64,000 nucleotides of DNA, taken from Bacteroidales bacterium. GTDB lineage: Bacteria > Bacteroidota > Bacteroidia > Bacteroidales > UBA932. This document shows positions 32,453-41,498 of this stretch, in pieces. How positions within the stretch are numbered: position 1 is the stretch's first letter; every line of letters starts with the position of its first letter. The notes under the pieces were generated by a model that worked only from the letters and a program-made list of their open reading frames with translations, made no database searches and was not told where the DNA came from. The stretch lies in NCBI GenBank assembly GCA_017477465.1, contig JAFUVU010000027.1, positions 62,001-126,000 of the forward strand. The letters run 5' to 3'. The translations under genes were made by a program, and so were the position numbers.

Positions 32453-34165
32453 CTACATGGCATATTCTGAATTGTCCAACACTCCGCCGCTGTAACTCAC
32501 CTGGTCTGCCGGGATGGGCCAGTACCTGTGACATGGGCGGATATTGTTCTGGAGATACTTGCTGTCATTGTATGCCCTTGTACGTTCATACCAGATTCCC
32601 CAGCGGACAAGGTCATATTTCCTTGTGAACTCTCCGAAGAGTTCTTTCGCCCTCTCGCGGCGGATTTCTTCCATAAGGGCATCGTCGCTTCCCATCATCC
32701 CGGCAAAAGTAAGCGGCGAAAGGCCTGCACGGGTTCTGGTGATGTTAAGATACTTGCAAGCCTGAGTTCCGTCTCCAAGATGAAGGAGAGCCTCGGCCTT
32801 CATGAGAAGGGCATCGGCAAAACGGAAGAGCTTGTAATTGTTGGAATCCTTGTTGTTATACATTTCCGGGCACCAGAATTTATTGCCCAGCCATGGACGG
32901 GATGTAGTGCCGCCGGAAGAGGATCCGCCAAAAAAGAAGAACATCACCTGCCGGTTTTCCCTCTCAGAATCTTCGGCCTTGTAGCCGGACCAACGCCATG
33001 CAAGGTTGCCGGAACTGCCCCGCGGAGAATCCGCACCGCCTGAATACTCTCCTGAGCGGAGATCCACGCTCGCATAAGGCAGAATCTGCTGGTAATAGTA
33101 AGCTGTAGGCCGTACAGCCGAACTTGTGCGGGAATAGCCGCCAAGCTCAGGAATCACGATGCCGTCGTAATAGTCGGAACCGGACTGCGCCCCTTCGTCT
33201 TCCATGGCCTCCGAACCATCCTCAGGCTCAGTTTCATCCTGTACATAGGAAATCGTACGTCTTGTGGGCATGGCAACGGGAGCGATTGCCCCGTTCACCT
33301 GAAGGCCGTAAGACTCCACCTGATTACCTGTCTCCCAAATGGATTCCGCCGTATATTTGCGGGTGAAAGGGATATCTGTCAGGGGATAATCGCTGCCGAA
33401 CGTCTCCGGGGAATCGGCATATTGTCCATATATGCTTTCAAGGGCCGATGTAAACTCCACCACCTGCTCCCAATCCTCGTTCCAGATGGCACATTTCGCA
33501 CCAAGCATAAGCCCCAATGCCGCGCCTGCGCGGTAACTGCCTCCCTCGTAAGTCCTCTGCATCGGAAGGGCTTTCTTCTCAAGAATCCAACGTTTCATCC
33601 AAACAACACATGAATCACGAGTTACAGAAGCACTCATCCTTGGAAGGGATGCTATACGGGCACGGTTCTCTTCCGTCACCTTCTCCGTATAGAAAGGGAC
33701 GTCGCCAAATGAACTCGTCAGAAGATACAGATACATCGCCCGCAGCACCTGTGCCTCGGCCTCAAGGGGGGCGGTTTCACCAGAGGTTACGTAACCGGCC
33801 TCCACAGCGGCATTCATGTCGGCAATTATGGAGTTGCAGTACATCAGGCCCTGATAGCCGTATCTCCAAAGCGTGGTTGCAATGCTGGGACGTGCCGGGG
33901 AAACATCGCAATTGGCGTCATAGGCAGTACTTGAAGACATATACATAAGGTCCGTATCCGCCTCTGTCATGAACCAGAAGCCGCGGGCGGCCAGAATGCT
34001 CCTTAGCGGAGCATAACAGCCTGTTATTCCACTCCTTATCTGCGATACGGAACGATAGTACGTCTCAGACGTGGCGGCACTGCGCATATCCTCCTTCAGA
34101 CAGGAGGCAAGGGAAAGCGTGAGCGCCAGCGCGCAAATAAAATAAGATATCGTCTTTCTTATCAT
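32453..34165 (-). CDS. susD: SusD/RagB-family glycan-binding lipoprotein
   Basis: SusD proteins sit on the outer surface over a SusC channel and capture oligosaccharides. The 570-residue product has a lipobox SLASC (Cys22), the N-terminal helix pair of the RagB/SusD family (YYRSVSQIRSGITGCYAPLR), TPR-like segments (AEAQVLRAMYLYLLTSSFGDVPF, split as AEAQVLRAMYLYL and FGDVPFYTEK), and the C-terminal signature LFRFADALLMKAEALLHLGD, then REERA-like RRERAKELFGE and HRYWPIPADQ. The FGDVPF block is diagnostic. It follows susC by 6 nt. Specificity cannot be deduced. Confidence 0.96.
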   Translation of the reverse strand: MIRKTISYFICALALTLSLASCLKEDMRSAATSETYYRSVSQIRSGITGCYAPLRSILAARGFWFMTEADTDLMYMSSSTAYDANCDVSPARPSIATTLWRYGYQGLMYCNSIIADMNAAVEAGYVTSGETAPLEAEAQVLRAMYLYLLTSSFGDVPFYTEKVTEENRARIASLPRMSASVTRDSCVVWMKRWILEKKALPMQRTYEGGSYRAGAALGLMLGAKCAIWNEDWEQVVEFTSALESIYGQYADSPETFGSDYPLTDIPFTRKYTAESIWETGNQVESYGLQVNGAIAPVAMPTRRTISYVQDETEPEDGSEAMEDEGAQSGSDYYDGIVIPELGGYSRTSSAVRPTAYYYQQILPYASVDLRSGEYSGGADSPRGSSGNLAWRWSGYKAEDSERENRQVMFFFFGGSSSGGTTSRPWLGNKFWCPEMYNNKDSNNYKLFRFADALLMKAEALLHLGDGTQACKYLNITRTRAGLSPLTFAGMMGSDDALMEEIRRERAKELFGEFTRKYDLVRWGIWYERTRAYNDSKYLQNNIRPCHRYWPIPADQVSYSGGVLDNSEYAM

Positions 34166-34171
34166 GGCACG

Positions 34172-37100
34172 TCAGAATTTCATGTTTATGTTCACCGCCC
34201 ATGTCCTCGGACGCGGGAAGGAACCGTTGTCCAGCCTGTAAACTGAAGAAGACGTGTTCACGTCAGGGTCAAAACCGGGATAGGTTTTTGACAGAAGCAG
34301 GTTTTCACCCGCAATTCCCACGGAACAGGTCTTGATATATTTCCTGACCTTTTTCCCCATGGGGACATCATAGTTCAGTGACAGAGTCTTAAGACGGATG
34401 TAGGAAGCGTCATAGACATGCTTCGATGACGCCTGGACATCGTCAAAACCGGCCTTTACAATATCGGAACCGGGGTTCTGCTCTGTCCACGCATCCTTCA
34501 TGTAACGGTACTTGTTGTAGGCCGATGTCCCGGAGCCGAGCCAAAGCTCCCCTATGTTATAGATACTGCCGCCCAAAGACCAGGTGACATAAACGCCCAG
34601 GCTGAGTTTTCCCCACAGGCGGAAATTGTTCTGGAGACCTCCATAACAAAGGGCATCTGAAGACCCGAGGTAAACCATGTCATTCTGGTCCAGCATACCG
34701 TCATGGTTGATGTCGGCATACTTAGGATGGCCGAATCCGCTTCCCTGCGTTCCGGGCTTGGCCTGGGAAGCATAAGCATGGGTAACCTCATTCCTGTCAA
34801 TCTCGGCCTGATCATGCCACACGCCCTCATATTTATAGCCCCACAGGGCATTTACAGGATATCCTTTACGATATCCATACATATACTGCGTGGTATTTCT
34901 TGGATTCATGTAGGTTGGCACAACTTCCGATTCCGAGCCCACACCCGTCACAATCTGGCTGTTGTGGCTGGCCGTAAGCGTCGTTGTCCATTCGAAAGCG
35001 CGAGTCTTGACATTCTTTGTAGTAAGTGTAATCTCCACTCCGCTGTTCCGGGTAGAGCCGGCATTTGCATAGTATGTATTATAACCTGTTGTCTGGGAGT
35101 TCCTTACGCTAAGGAGCAGATCCTCTGTCCATGAGATATATGCGTCTATTTCAAGCCTCACCCGGTTTTGCCAGGCGGCGAAATCCAATCCGGCATTGAC
35201 TGCCGAAGTCGTTTCCCAGGTAAGATTCGAGTTCTGCATCTTGGAAGGATAAAATCCTGTTTCCTTCTCATTACCGAAAATCCAGTTGGAGGCTGAAGAG
35301 CCAAGGGAAGCAAGGGACATGTAAGGCGATATGGCATCATTCCCGCTCCTGCCGCAGCTCAGCCTCAGTGACAGGTCATTCAGCCATGTGGACTTTGCAA
35401 ACCACGGTTCGTTCATAACAGACCATCGAAGAGCTGCCGCCGGGAAGAATCCCCATTTCTTGTCGTCTGCAAAATTTGAGGCACCGTCGGCCCTTGCCGT
35501 CGCCGTGATATAATAACGCCTGCGATAATTGAAATTCACACGGCCAAGGGCTGAGAGTTTTGTTATCCTGTTCCAGTACGACGACGGAGTAAAACTTGCC
35601 GGAGAGTTGAGCCCGGACATGTTGTACCACAGCTGGGAATCGTCAAGATATCCGGTCCCGGAATAATTCTCACTGGAGACAGTTGTCTGTTCTGCCGTAA
35701 ATCCGGCAAGGGTTTCAAGTTCCCACCGGCTGCGTTTCCGCTTGTAATTCAGTGTCAGTTCTTCAATGTATTTATCCTTGTCATAATGAGTGCGGCGTGC
35801 AGTGCCCCCGGTGTCGTTTGCATTTGCCACGGCAAGTGTTGACGGGGAATAGTATCCGCCGTCACTGCGGGTTGTGGTACGGGAGGCACGGGCTTCGGCC
35901 CACATGCGCGGATTAAAGTCATAGCGCAGGCTCGCAGACAGAAGCAGCTGCTCATTATGAGTCTTGCTGGTCACGTTCTTCGCCACAAGATAAGGACTGT
36001 TGAAGGGGAGGCCGCCATAGGACTCGCCTTCACCGAATTTGTTCCATGTGTCTTCCTTGTCCAACATGGGAGAAAGAAGGATGGCAGCTGAGGTATTTGC
36101 CCCTGAAATTGACGCAACCGGATTGTCTTTGTCATTGAGGACAAAGTTCACGTTCACGCCCCAGGTGAGGCGGTTCTTGATTTTGCTGCTTAGCTTTATG
36201 GCGCCTGTGTACTTTCTGAAGCCGGAACCTATGACAACAGAAGGCGTATTGTTGAAGCCGAACGAGGTTGTCCAGGTTGTGCCGCCGTTGATGCCATGAA
36301 GATTGAGATGGTAATTCCTGTAAAATGCGGTCTGGGAGAGCGTGCGCACCCAATCCGTTCCCGCATTCCGATATTCTTCAGGGTCCGGATACGGGATACG
36401 GCTGCTTCCGAGACTGGCCGATACAAGATTTCTCCACCCGGCATATTCCTCGGCATTCATAAGATCCTGGCTTCCGGCAATGCGGGAAACGCCCATCGTA
36501 CTTTTGAACCTGGCCGCAAAAACGCCGGTCTTCTTGTTTGGAGTCTCAGTAGTTACCAGTATTACACCATTTGCGCCCCTGGAGCCATAAATTGCAGTGG
36601 ATGAAACGTCCTTGAGGAGCGAAATGCTGGCGATATCGGAAGGATTCAGGTCCGACAGGCTCTCCACCGCATCCACAATTCCGTCAACCACTATGAGGGG
36701 CTCATTCCCTGCCGATATCGAACGGCTGCCGCGCACACGGATGGTACCTGCCTCACCTGCCTCTCCGGTCCCGGAAGAGAATTCGGCACCGGCTATCTTG
36801 CCTTGAAGTGCCTGCGAGACGGAAGATACCGGCGTATTTTCAATCTGGTCCATCTCCACTACGGCGACGCTTCCAGTAAGATCCCCCTTCTTTGAAGTGC
36901 CGTATCCTATGACAACGGTGGCCTCCAGGACCTCGTTGTCCATTTTCAGGACTACGTCTATCCCCGCACGGCCGCTTACGGCCTCCATTGCCGGCTTGAA
37001 TCCTATGCATGAGTATTCAAGGAAAGCCCCGGAAGGAACTGAAATGGTATATTTTCCATCCGCATCCGTCATCACGCCATTTGAGGAACTGCCGCGTTCA

Positions 37101-37231
37101 ACAACAGCCGCACCGGGAATGGGGACACCGGCCTCATCCATCACCACACCGCTGACGGAAACCTTGTCCTGGGCAGACAGAATTACCGTAAAGAAGGCAA
37201 AAAGAGCCGTCAATGATAGTTTCATTTTCAT
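34172..37231 (-). CDS. susC: SusC/RagA TonB-dependent glycan transporter
   Basis: A 1019-residue outer-membrane transporter that imports oligosaccharides with energy from TonB. Order: signal (ending VILSAQ), carboxypeptidase-like domain (about 25-105, GVVMDEAGVPIPGAAVV), TonB box and plug (about 108-235: VVIGYGTSKKGDLTGSV, RGSRSISAGNEPLIVVDGI, LKDVSSTAIYGSRGANGVI), then a 22-strand barrel closing with PRPRTWAVNINMKF. The plug block AIYGSRGANGVI is the family hallmark. It lies between a BACON lipoprotein gene (5 nt) and susD (6 nt), inside the 17-gene operon. Confidence 0.97.
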   Translation of the reverse strand: MKMKLSLTALFAFFTVILSAQDKVSVSGVVMDEAGVPIPGAAVVERGSSSNGVMTDADGKYTISVPSGAFLEYSCIGFKPAMEAVSGRAGIDVVLKMDNEVLEATVVIGYGTSKKGDLTGSVAVVEMDQIENTPVSSVSQALQGKIAGAEFSSGTGEAGEAGTIRVRGSRSISAGNEPLIVVDGIVDAVESLSDLNPSDIASISLLKDVSSTAIYGSRGANGVILVTTETPNKKTGVFAARFKSTMGVSRIAGSQDLMNAEEYAGWRNLVSASLGSSRIPYPDPEEYRNAGTDWVRTLSQTAFYRNYHLNLHGINGGTTWTTSFGFNNTPSVVIGSGFRKYTGAIKLSSKIKNRLTWGVNVNFVLNDKDNPVASISGANTSAAILLSPMLDKEDTWNKFGEGESYGGLPFNSPYLVAKNVTSKTHNEQLLLSASLRYDFNPRMWAEARASRTTTRSDGGYYSPSTLAVANANDTGGTARRTHYDKDKYIEELTLNYKRKRSRWELETLAGFTAEQTTVSSENYSGTGYLDDSQLWYNMSGLNSPASFTPSSYWNRITKLSALGRVNFNYRRRYYITATARADGASNFADDKKWGFFPAAALRWSVMNEPWFAKSTWLNDLSLRLSCGRSGNDAISPYMSLASLGSSASNWIFGNEKETGFYPSKMQNSNLTWETTSAVNAGLDFAAWQNRVRLEIDAYISWTEDLLLSVRNSQTTGYNTYYANAGSTRNSGVEITLTTKNVKTRAFEWTTTLTASHNSQIVTGVGSESEVVPTYMNPRNTTQYMYGYRKGYPVNALWGYKYEGVWHDQAEIDRNEVTHAYASQAKPGTQGSGFGHPKYADINHDGMLDQNDMVYLGSSDALCYGGLQNNFRLWGKLSLGVYVTWSLGGSIYNIGELWLGSGTSAYNKYRYMKDAWTEQNPGSDIVKAGFDDVQASSKHVYDASYIRLKTLSLNYDVPMGKKVRKYIKTCSVGIAGENLLLSKTYPGFDPDVNTSSSVYRLDNGSFPRPRTWAVNINMKF

Positions 37232-37236
37232 ATCCG

Positions 37237-38229
37237 TCAGTATTTTAGTACCACCTCAACGGGTTTATGCTTCATCCCCGGCACAGGTGAAGATGGAATC
37301 AACTCCACAGAAGACACTTTGTCCAGGATGGATGCGCTGGCATACACGTAGTCGGCCTGCCAGTTATGTCCTTCTGCATCTGAATACGTACTTACCCATC
37401 CCCTGGTTTTCATCCAAAGGAGGTCATACAGGTTATTCTGCCAGGCATAACGGTCTGCCCTGAATTCATCCCCTGAGGCATTGGCCGGATACCACGACGG
37501 AGTGTCCGGGTATCCCACCTGCATGGCAGAATAATGGTACATCTGCCCGCAGACAATCCAGTCATTTCCCTTTTCCAAGGCCATGCCCACACTGGAAGCC
37601 ACGGCATCCCGGAACGAATCCAGTTCCTGCTCCGGGTCCTGACCTTCAAAGTTGCACCCGAGAACATTCAGCCCCCCGGCTGCTCCTGATACCACACCGT
37701 CAAGTACGCTCACTGTGGCGCCATAGCCCTGTACCCAAGTGGAAACCGCATCAAAAGAAGCGCCCTCTGAAGATGCCACAAGCAGCTTCACTTCTACGCT
37801 TGAGGGACTTTCAAATTCCAATTTCAGGGAAGGGTCTTCAGTAACGGCAACGCTGGTCTCAGGAGTAAGGAACCCTCTTTGGGCAACAAGCAGAGTATCG
37901 GCCTTGCCAGTACCTTCCAGGCAAATGGCAATACGGCCGATACGGCCGGTCCTAAGGTTCAATATGTCGGACTGATTGGAGCCGTAGCGGAGCGTAAAAG
38001 CCCCATTCCCGATTCCTCCGGGGACATCCGTGGTAATCCAGGGATCAGCGCTGCGAAGGCGCCACTGTCCCTGAGTTTCAACAAGGACGGAGACTTCACC
38101 GCCGGATGCGCCCACACGGCATACTGCCACGGCGTTTCCCGGCTGGAAAGCCGGAATCACTTCCGTCTTTCCGGAGCAGGAAAGGGCCATTGCCGCCGCT
38201 GCAAACAATATGAATATCCTAATCTTCAT
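37237..38229 (-). CDS. BACON-type lipoprotein with endonuclease/phosphatase-like C-terminus
   Basis: A 330-residue lipoprotein (lipobox ALSC, Cys18 counted from the ATG at 38227-38229). Residues about 30-115 form a BACON-like beta-sandwich (GASGGEVSVLVETQGQWRL, PWITTDV), a putative mucin or glycan-binding fold. The C-terminal 190 residues loosely follow the endonuclease/exonuclease/phosphatase order: GGLNVLGCNFEG, NDWIVCGQM, then ADYVYASASILDKVSSVEL and a last block KHKPVEVVLKY where active members have SDH-P-V. The His is kept but the acidic partners are not evident, so the second domain is probably a non-catalytic relative; this reading is tentative. The start overlaps the preceding gene by 11 nt; a further ATG four codons up is possible. 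Confidence 0.65.
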   Translation of the reverse strand: MKIRIFILFAAAAMALSCSGKTEVIPAFQPGNAVAVCRVGASGGEVSVLVETQGQWRLRSADPWITTDVPGGIGNGAFTLRYGSNQSDILNLRTGRIGRIAICLEGTGKADTLLVAQRGFLTPETSVAVTEDPSLKLEFESPSSVEVKLLVASSEGASFDAVSTWVQGYGATVSVLDGVVSGAAGGLNVLGCNFEGQDPEQELDSFRDAVASSVGMALEKGNDWIVCGQMYHYSAMQVGYPDTPSWYPANASGDEFRADRYAWQNNLYDLLWMKTRGWVSTYSDAEGHNWQADYVYASASILDKVSSVELIPSSPVPGMKHKPVEVVLKY

Positions 38230-39082
38230 CGAACTCAACATTTACAGGTGTGAATCCTTCCGGTCCGTCACTGCCGATAACCATGGACAGCAGGCTGAAA
38301 TTCTCTGCGTCGACACGTGGTACGGATACCCCGCCGGCGCTGCAGACAAACGGCTGCTCCCCTGAGAAACTGAAAGCAATCACCAGGTCCTCATACTCAA
38401 AAGGAGGCATCACCACATAGAAAGGAACCGGATTTCCCGAGTTGTCACGGATAGGAACGGGCTCATCAAAGACCAGTTTCAACTCATGAGATGCGCCGGT
38501 TTCAAACTGAACTCCTTCCGGCGTAACCACACCGGTTCCGGCAAACGGAAGGCTTTCACTGCTCAAAGTGATTTCCTCCAAGGACAAATCTTCTTCCAGA
38601 GCCACCTTGATGGAAAGAACGCCAAAGGGATATCCAAAAAGGAGTTTTCCATCTTTTTCAAATCCGTATGCGATTGGGCTGTAAACAAGGAACTGTTCTT
38701 TGGGCCCGTTGGCCCGGGCAAATACCTGCCTGTTGTCAAGGGCTGCTGTCATCCGCCCCCAGGAACCGGTGTAAGAGGGATTCCAGGGGTAGTAGGCACA
38801 AAGTTCGCCTTTCACTTCGGGGCCATAGAACAGAGCCTCGGAAAGGTTTGCATCGGCCTTTCTAAGAAGATACTTCTCGTTGGCGCCATTCACGGAGCCG
38901 CACAGGCCGATTGCCGAGCCTTCCGGCCACACCCTTGAGTCTTCCCCGAGAAGGAGGGACTCTATTTTAGCCTCAACCGTGGTGCGGCCTTCAAGTGACA
39001 GCGGAGCCAATTCCTCCGGGACTCTCTTGACACAAGCTGCAAGGATGATAACAGCCGACATGGATAGTAAAATCTTTTTCAT
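38219..39082 (-). CDS. Fimbrillin-like lipoprotein
   Basis: A 287-residue lipoprotein (lipobox LAAC, Cys17) with the block order of fimbrillin/Mfa-like proteins: TTVEAKIESLLLGEDSRVWPEG (a loose TKxxW-GD start, split as TTVEAKIES and SRVWPEGSAIGLCG), CAYYPWNPSY, a block LFGYPFGVLSIKVAL in place of HxxAxLxxxL, and a C-terminal FYVVMPPFEYEDLVIAFSF. It has one domain only and no enzyme motif. It may be a surface adhesin or pilin subunit, or a glycan-binding accessory for the locus. Spacing to the beta-helix gene upstream is 7 nt. Confidence 0.75.
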   Translation of the reverse strand: MKKILLSMSAVIILAACVKRVPEELAPLSLEGRTTVEAKIESLLLGEDSRVWPEGSAIGLCGSVNGANEKYLLRKADANLSEALFYGPEVKGELCAYYPWNPSYTGSWGRMTAALDNRQVFARANGPKEQFLVYSPIAYGFEKDGKLLFGYPFGVLSIKVALEEDLSLEEITLSSESLPFAGTGVVTPEGVQFETGASHELKLVFDEPVPIRDNSGNPVPFYVVMPPFEYEDLVIAFSFSGEQPFVCSAGGVSVPRVDAENFSLLSMVIGSDGPEGFTPVNVEFDED

Positions 39083-39089
39083 AGCTCAA

Positions 39090-41495
39090 TCATTTACCGT
39101 CCCAATATGTGACATTGTTCACAGTTACGCCGGAATTGGAGGTATACCCCTGGCCGTAAACCAGATTGGAGGAAATCTTGTCCGCGCCGTTGAAGATATG
39201 GACATACCTGGCGGTATAAGATTCTCCGGTAAGGTCTCCATATACAGTATCGGCAAAGACGTCCTGAGATATGTAGAGGTCTCCCCCTACCCTGCAATCC
39301 GTTATGGAAGAGCCATCCACATTGCCCTTGGGGTCCATATCGGCCGAATTGTTCTTGGTAGGGACTACCGCCACTATGGCCCGGTTGTTCTTGAAGTTGG
39401 CAGTGCGGCTGAATCCACCGTCAAACCATATACTGCAGTCCTTGAAGGTGAACGGAGCCACGGCAAATCCTATTCCGCCGGCAATGGCTACACTCTGACG
39501 CTTGGCCGATCCTATGGTAGCCCTAAGGGTTGTGCCGCCGGTAAAGGACAGGTAGCCGCCCCAACCCACAAGGCCGGCCGTGACAATACTCTTGCAGTTG
39601 GCGTTGAGTTTGCGCTCCGGGTCTGTGTCATCCCACTGAGTGATTGTCCCTGTGAATGAACAGTTTTCAATCTTGGCATAAGAATCCGCCTTGCCAACAA
39701 GGGCGCCTGCAAGGCCGGCAATAAACACTTTTCCATAACCGACTTTGTACTGGATGCCGGATATGGCCTTGCAGGAGATGTCACCAGAGTTCACACATCC
39801 GGAAAGCGTCACGGAGAACCCGTTGTCGGGAGTTATTGCCGCAAGCTGGCCTTCATTCTGGTAGGCCGATACAGTGCCATACACCATTGGAGCGGCATTG
39901 CCGATGATGCCTCCTACGCATACGGCCGGAGCGTTGGAAGCCCCGCCGCCTGCAGCGGTGACACCGGCATCTGTCCAGACAAGGCTGCCCGAATTATTGC
40001 AGCCCGTAACAGTAAGGGCATGGGAGGAATCCCTCATCCACGCAACTATTCCGGCAATTGAGCCAAAGCGGATAAATTTGCTGGCATTCTGTCCGGAAGG
40101 ATTGATTGTAAGCGTGCCGCTGTTTGAGCAGCCGGAAATGCTCACATCGGAATCAAGGTCACGTATCTGCCCCACAATACCGGCAAGCTGGACATTTCTT
40201 GAGCCGGCGGTGCAGTCAATATTGGCTGTAAGGCTACCCTCGTTCCTGCAGTTTGCAAGCGTTCCGCCGCTCATTGTGCCCACTATTCCTGCAAGGCAGG
40301 CAACAGTTGCATCACCGGAGGTAAGCGTGATATCCATCTGGTTCACAACTCCGGAAATGGAGCCGCCGGGAACAAGCGAAGGCGCAAGCGCAGCATTGTA
40401 ACTTTCACTGCCGTCCCTTGTCATATCGCCCTTCAGTGTAAGCCTGGAAACGCTTCCGGAAATGGTTCCAAAAAGCGGGGACTCCGCTGCCGTACGGGTA
40501 ATGCTATAGCCCTGACCGTCGAAAGAGAGCGTCCAGTCCTTCAGGGAGGTAAAGTTTTGGGCCGATATGTCTGCCCCCAGGCGAACTGAGCCGTCCTTGT
40601 AGAGGTATTTTGACATATCGCCGCCTTCATTGTATGCAAGGGCGAACTCTTCCCACTCCTCTGCCGTCTCAATATCCTTGGCGGCAGCCGCAAAGCTCAC
40701 GTCCTCAAAGCAGTAGAGCCTTCCGGCAACCACATTTCCGGTAGGGGTCCAATTGCAGAGCATGGCGCGGTGGTCATCGGCACGCATAAATCCAACCTGC
40801 AGGCCTTCCTGATAATACCCGGCCGGGATTACAAACCAGAAGTTTGTGCCTTCAGGACTAAGTGTGATGCCGTCTCCGATATCCAGGGTAATGGTTTTCG
40901 TACCTTCGGAAGGGGCAAAGACACCCGTTTCCGTATTAAGGCTGAATTCTCCGGCAACAGGGAGTCCCGGGGAATACAGTGTCACTGAAGAGATTGCAGA
41001 TGACGTGGGGTCTTTCAGGTTAACCTTGACGGCGGCAAAGAGGTTTTTCAGAGAAACCTTATCTCCGCCCTCGGCGTAGCCATAAAGCATAGCGCTGCCA
41101 TTTGCGAACGTAGTGGGGCTATAAGCCTGAACATCCGGAACGGAAATCAAAAGGGAGCCGTCTTCCGCCGTCCCTGTTACGGCTTCGGCCGGATAGAAGG
41201 CTTTGAACGGGGCCGATATGCTGCGGAAGGAGAACTCCGCGGAGCTCACCTTCTCACCCGCCCCCATATTCACGCCGGAAGAAATCTGACCGTTTACCAG
41301 TATCCTGTCACCGTCAGACCAGTACACCTTGAGCGGCGAGCCTCCGCCCTCGCTGTCCAGCCAGGTTTTTGTTTCCAGGACCGATATTCCTGCAGTGAGT
41401 TTGACAGCACCCCACTCCCCCGCCGCATCCTGCGCCTCACGGGCGCAAGATGCAATGAAAAGGAGTAAAAGACCGTATAAGACTCTGCGTGTCAT
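39090..41495 (-). CDS. Fimbrillin-headed beta-helix lipoprotein, paralogue of the next gene
   Basis: An 801-residue lipoprotein (lipobox IASC, Cys17). The head (about 30-270) is fimbrillin-like: LETKTWLDSEGG, VYWSDGDRILVNG, FKAFYPAEA and FWFVIPAGYY. A short linker leads to a right-handed beta-helix with GLUG-type rungs (about 290-780): repeats of the form LAGIVG...CxNxGxLT, such as LAGIVGTMSGGTLANCRNEG and LAGIVGQIRDLDSDVSISGC. There is no catalytic motif. Such stalks usually bind glycan or mediate adhesion. The neighbour at 41499-44147 has the same architecture and many matching rungs, so the two arose by tandem duplication. The gap between them is 3 nt. Confidence 0.82.
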   Translation of the reverse strand: MTRRVLYGLLLLFIASCAREAQDAAGEWGAVKLTAGISVLETKTWLDSEGGGSPLKVYWSDGDRILVNGQISSGVNMGAGEKVSSAEFSFRSISAPFKAFYPAEAVTGTAEDGSLLISVPDVQAYSPTTFANGSAMLYGYAEGGDKVSLKNLFAAVKVNLKDPTSSAISSVTLYSPGLPVAGEFSLNTETGVFAPSEGTKTITLDIGDGITLSPEGTNFWFVIPAGYYQEGLQVGFMRADDHRAMLCNWTPTGNVVAGRLYCFEDVSFAAAAKDIETAEEWEEFALAYNEGGDMSKYLYKDGSVRLGADISAQNFTSLKDWTLSFDGQGYSITRTAAESPLFGTISGSVSRLTLKGDMTRDGSESYNAALAPSLVPGGSISGVVNQMDITLTSGDATVACLAGIVGTMSGGTLANCRNEGSLTANIDCTAGSRNVQLAGIVGQIRDLDSDVSISGCSNSGTLTINPSGQNASKFIRFGSIAGIVAWMRDSSHALTVTGCNNSGSLVWTDAGVTAAGGGASNAPAVCVGGIIGNAAPMVYGTVSAYQNEGQLAAITPDNGFSVTLSGCVNSGDISCKAISGIQYKVGYGKVFIAGLAGALVGKADSYAKIENCSFTGTITQWDDTDPERKLNANCKSIVTAGLVGWGGYLSFTGGTTLRATIGSAKRQSVAIAGGIGFAVAPFTFKDCSIWFDGGFSRTANFKNNRAIVAVVPTKNNSADMDPKGNVDGSSITDCRVGGDLYISQDVFADTVYGDLTGESYTARYVHIFNGADKISSNLVYGQGYTSNSGVTVNNVTYWDGK

Positions 41496-41498
41496 ATA

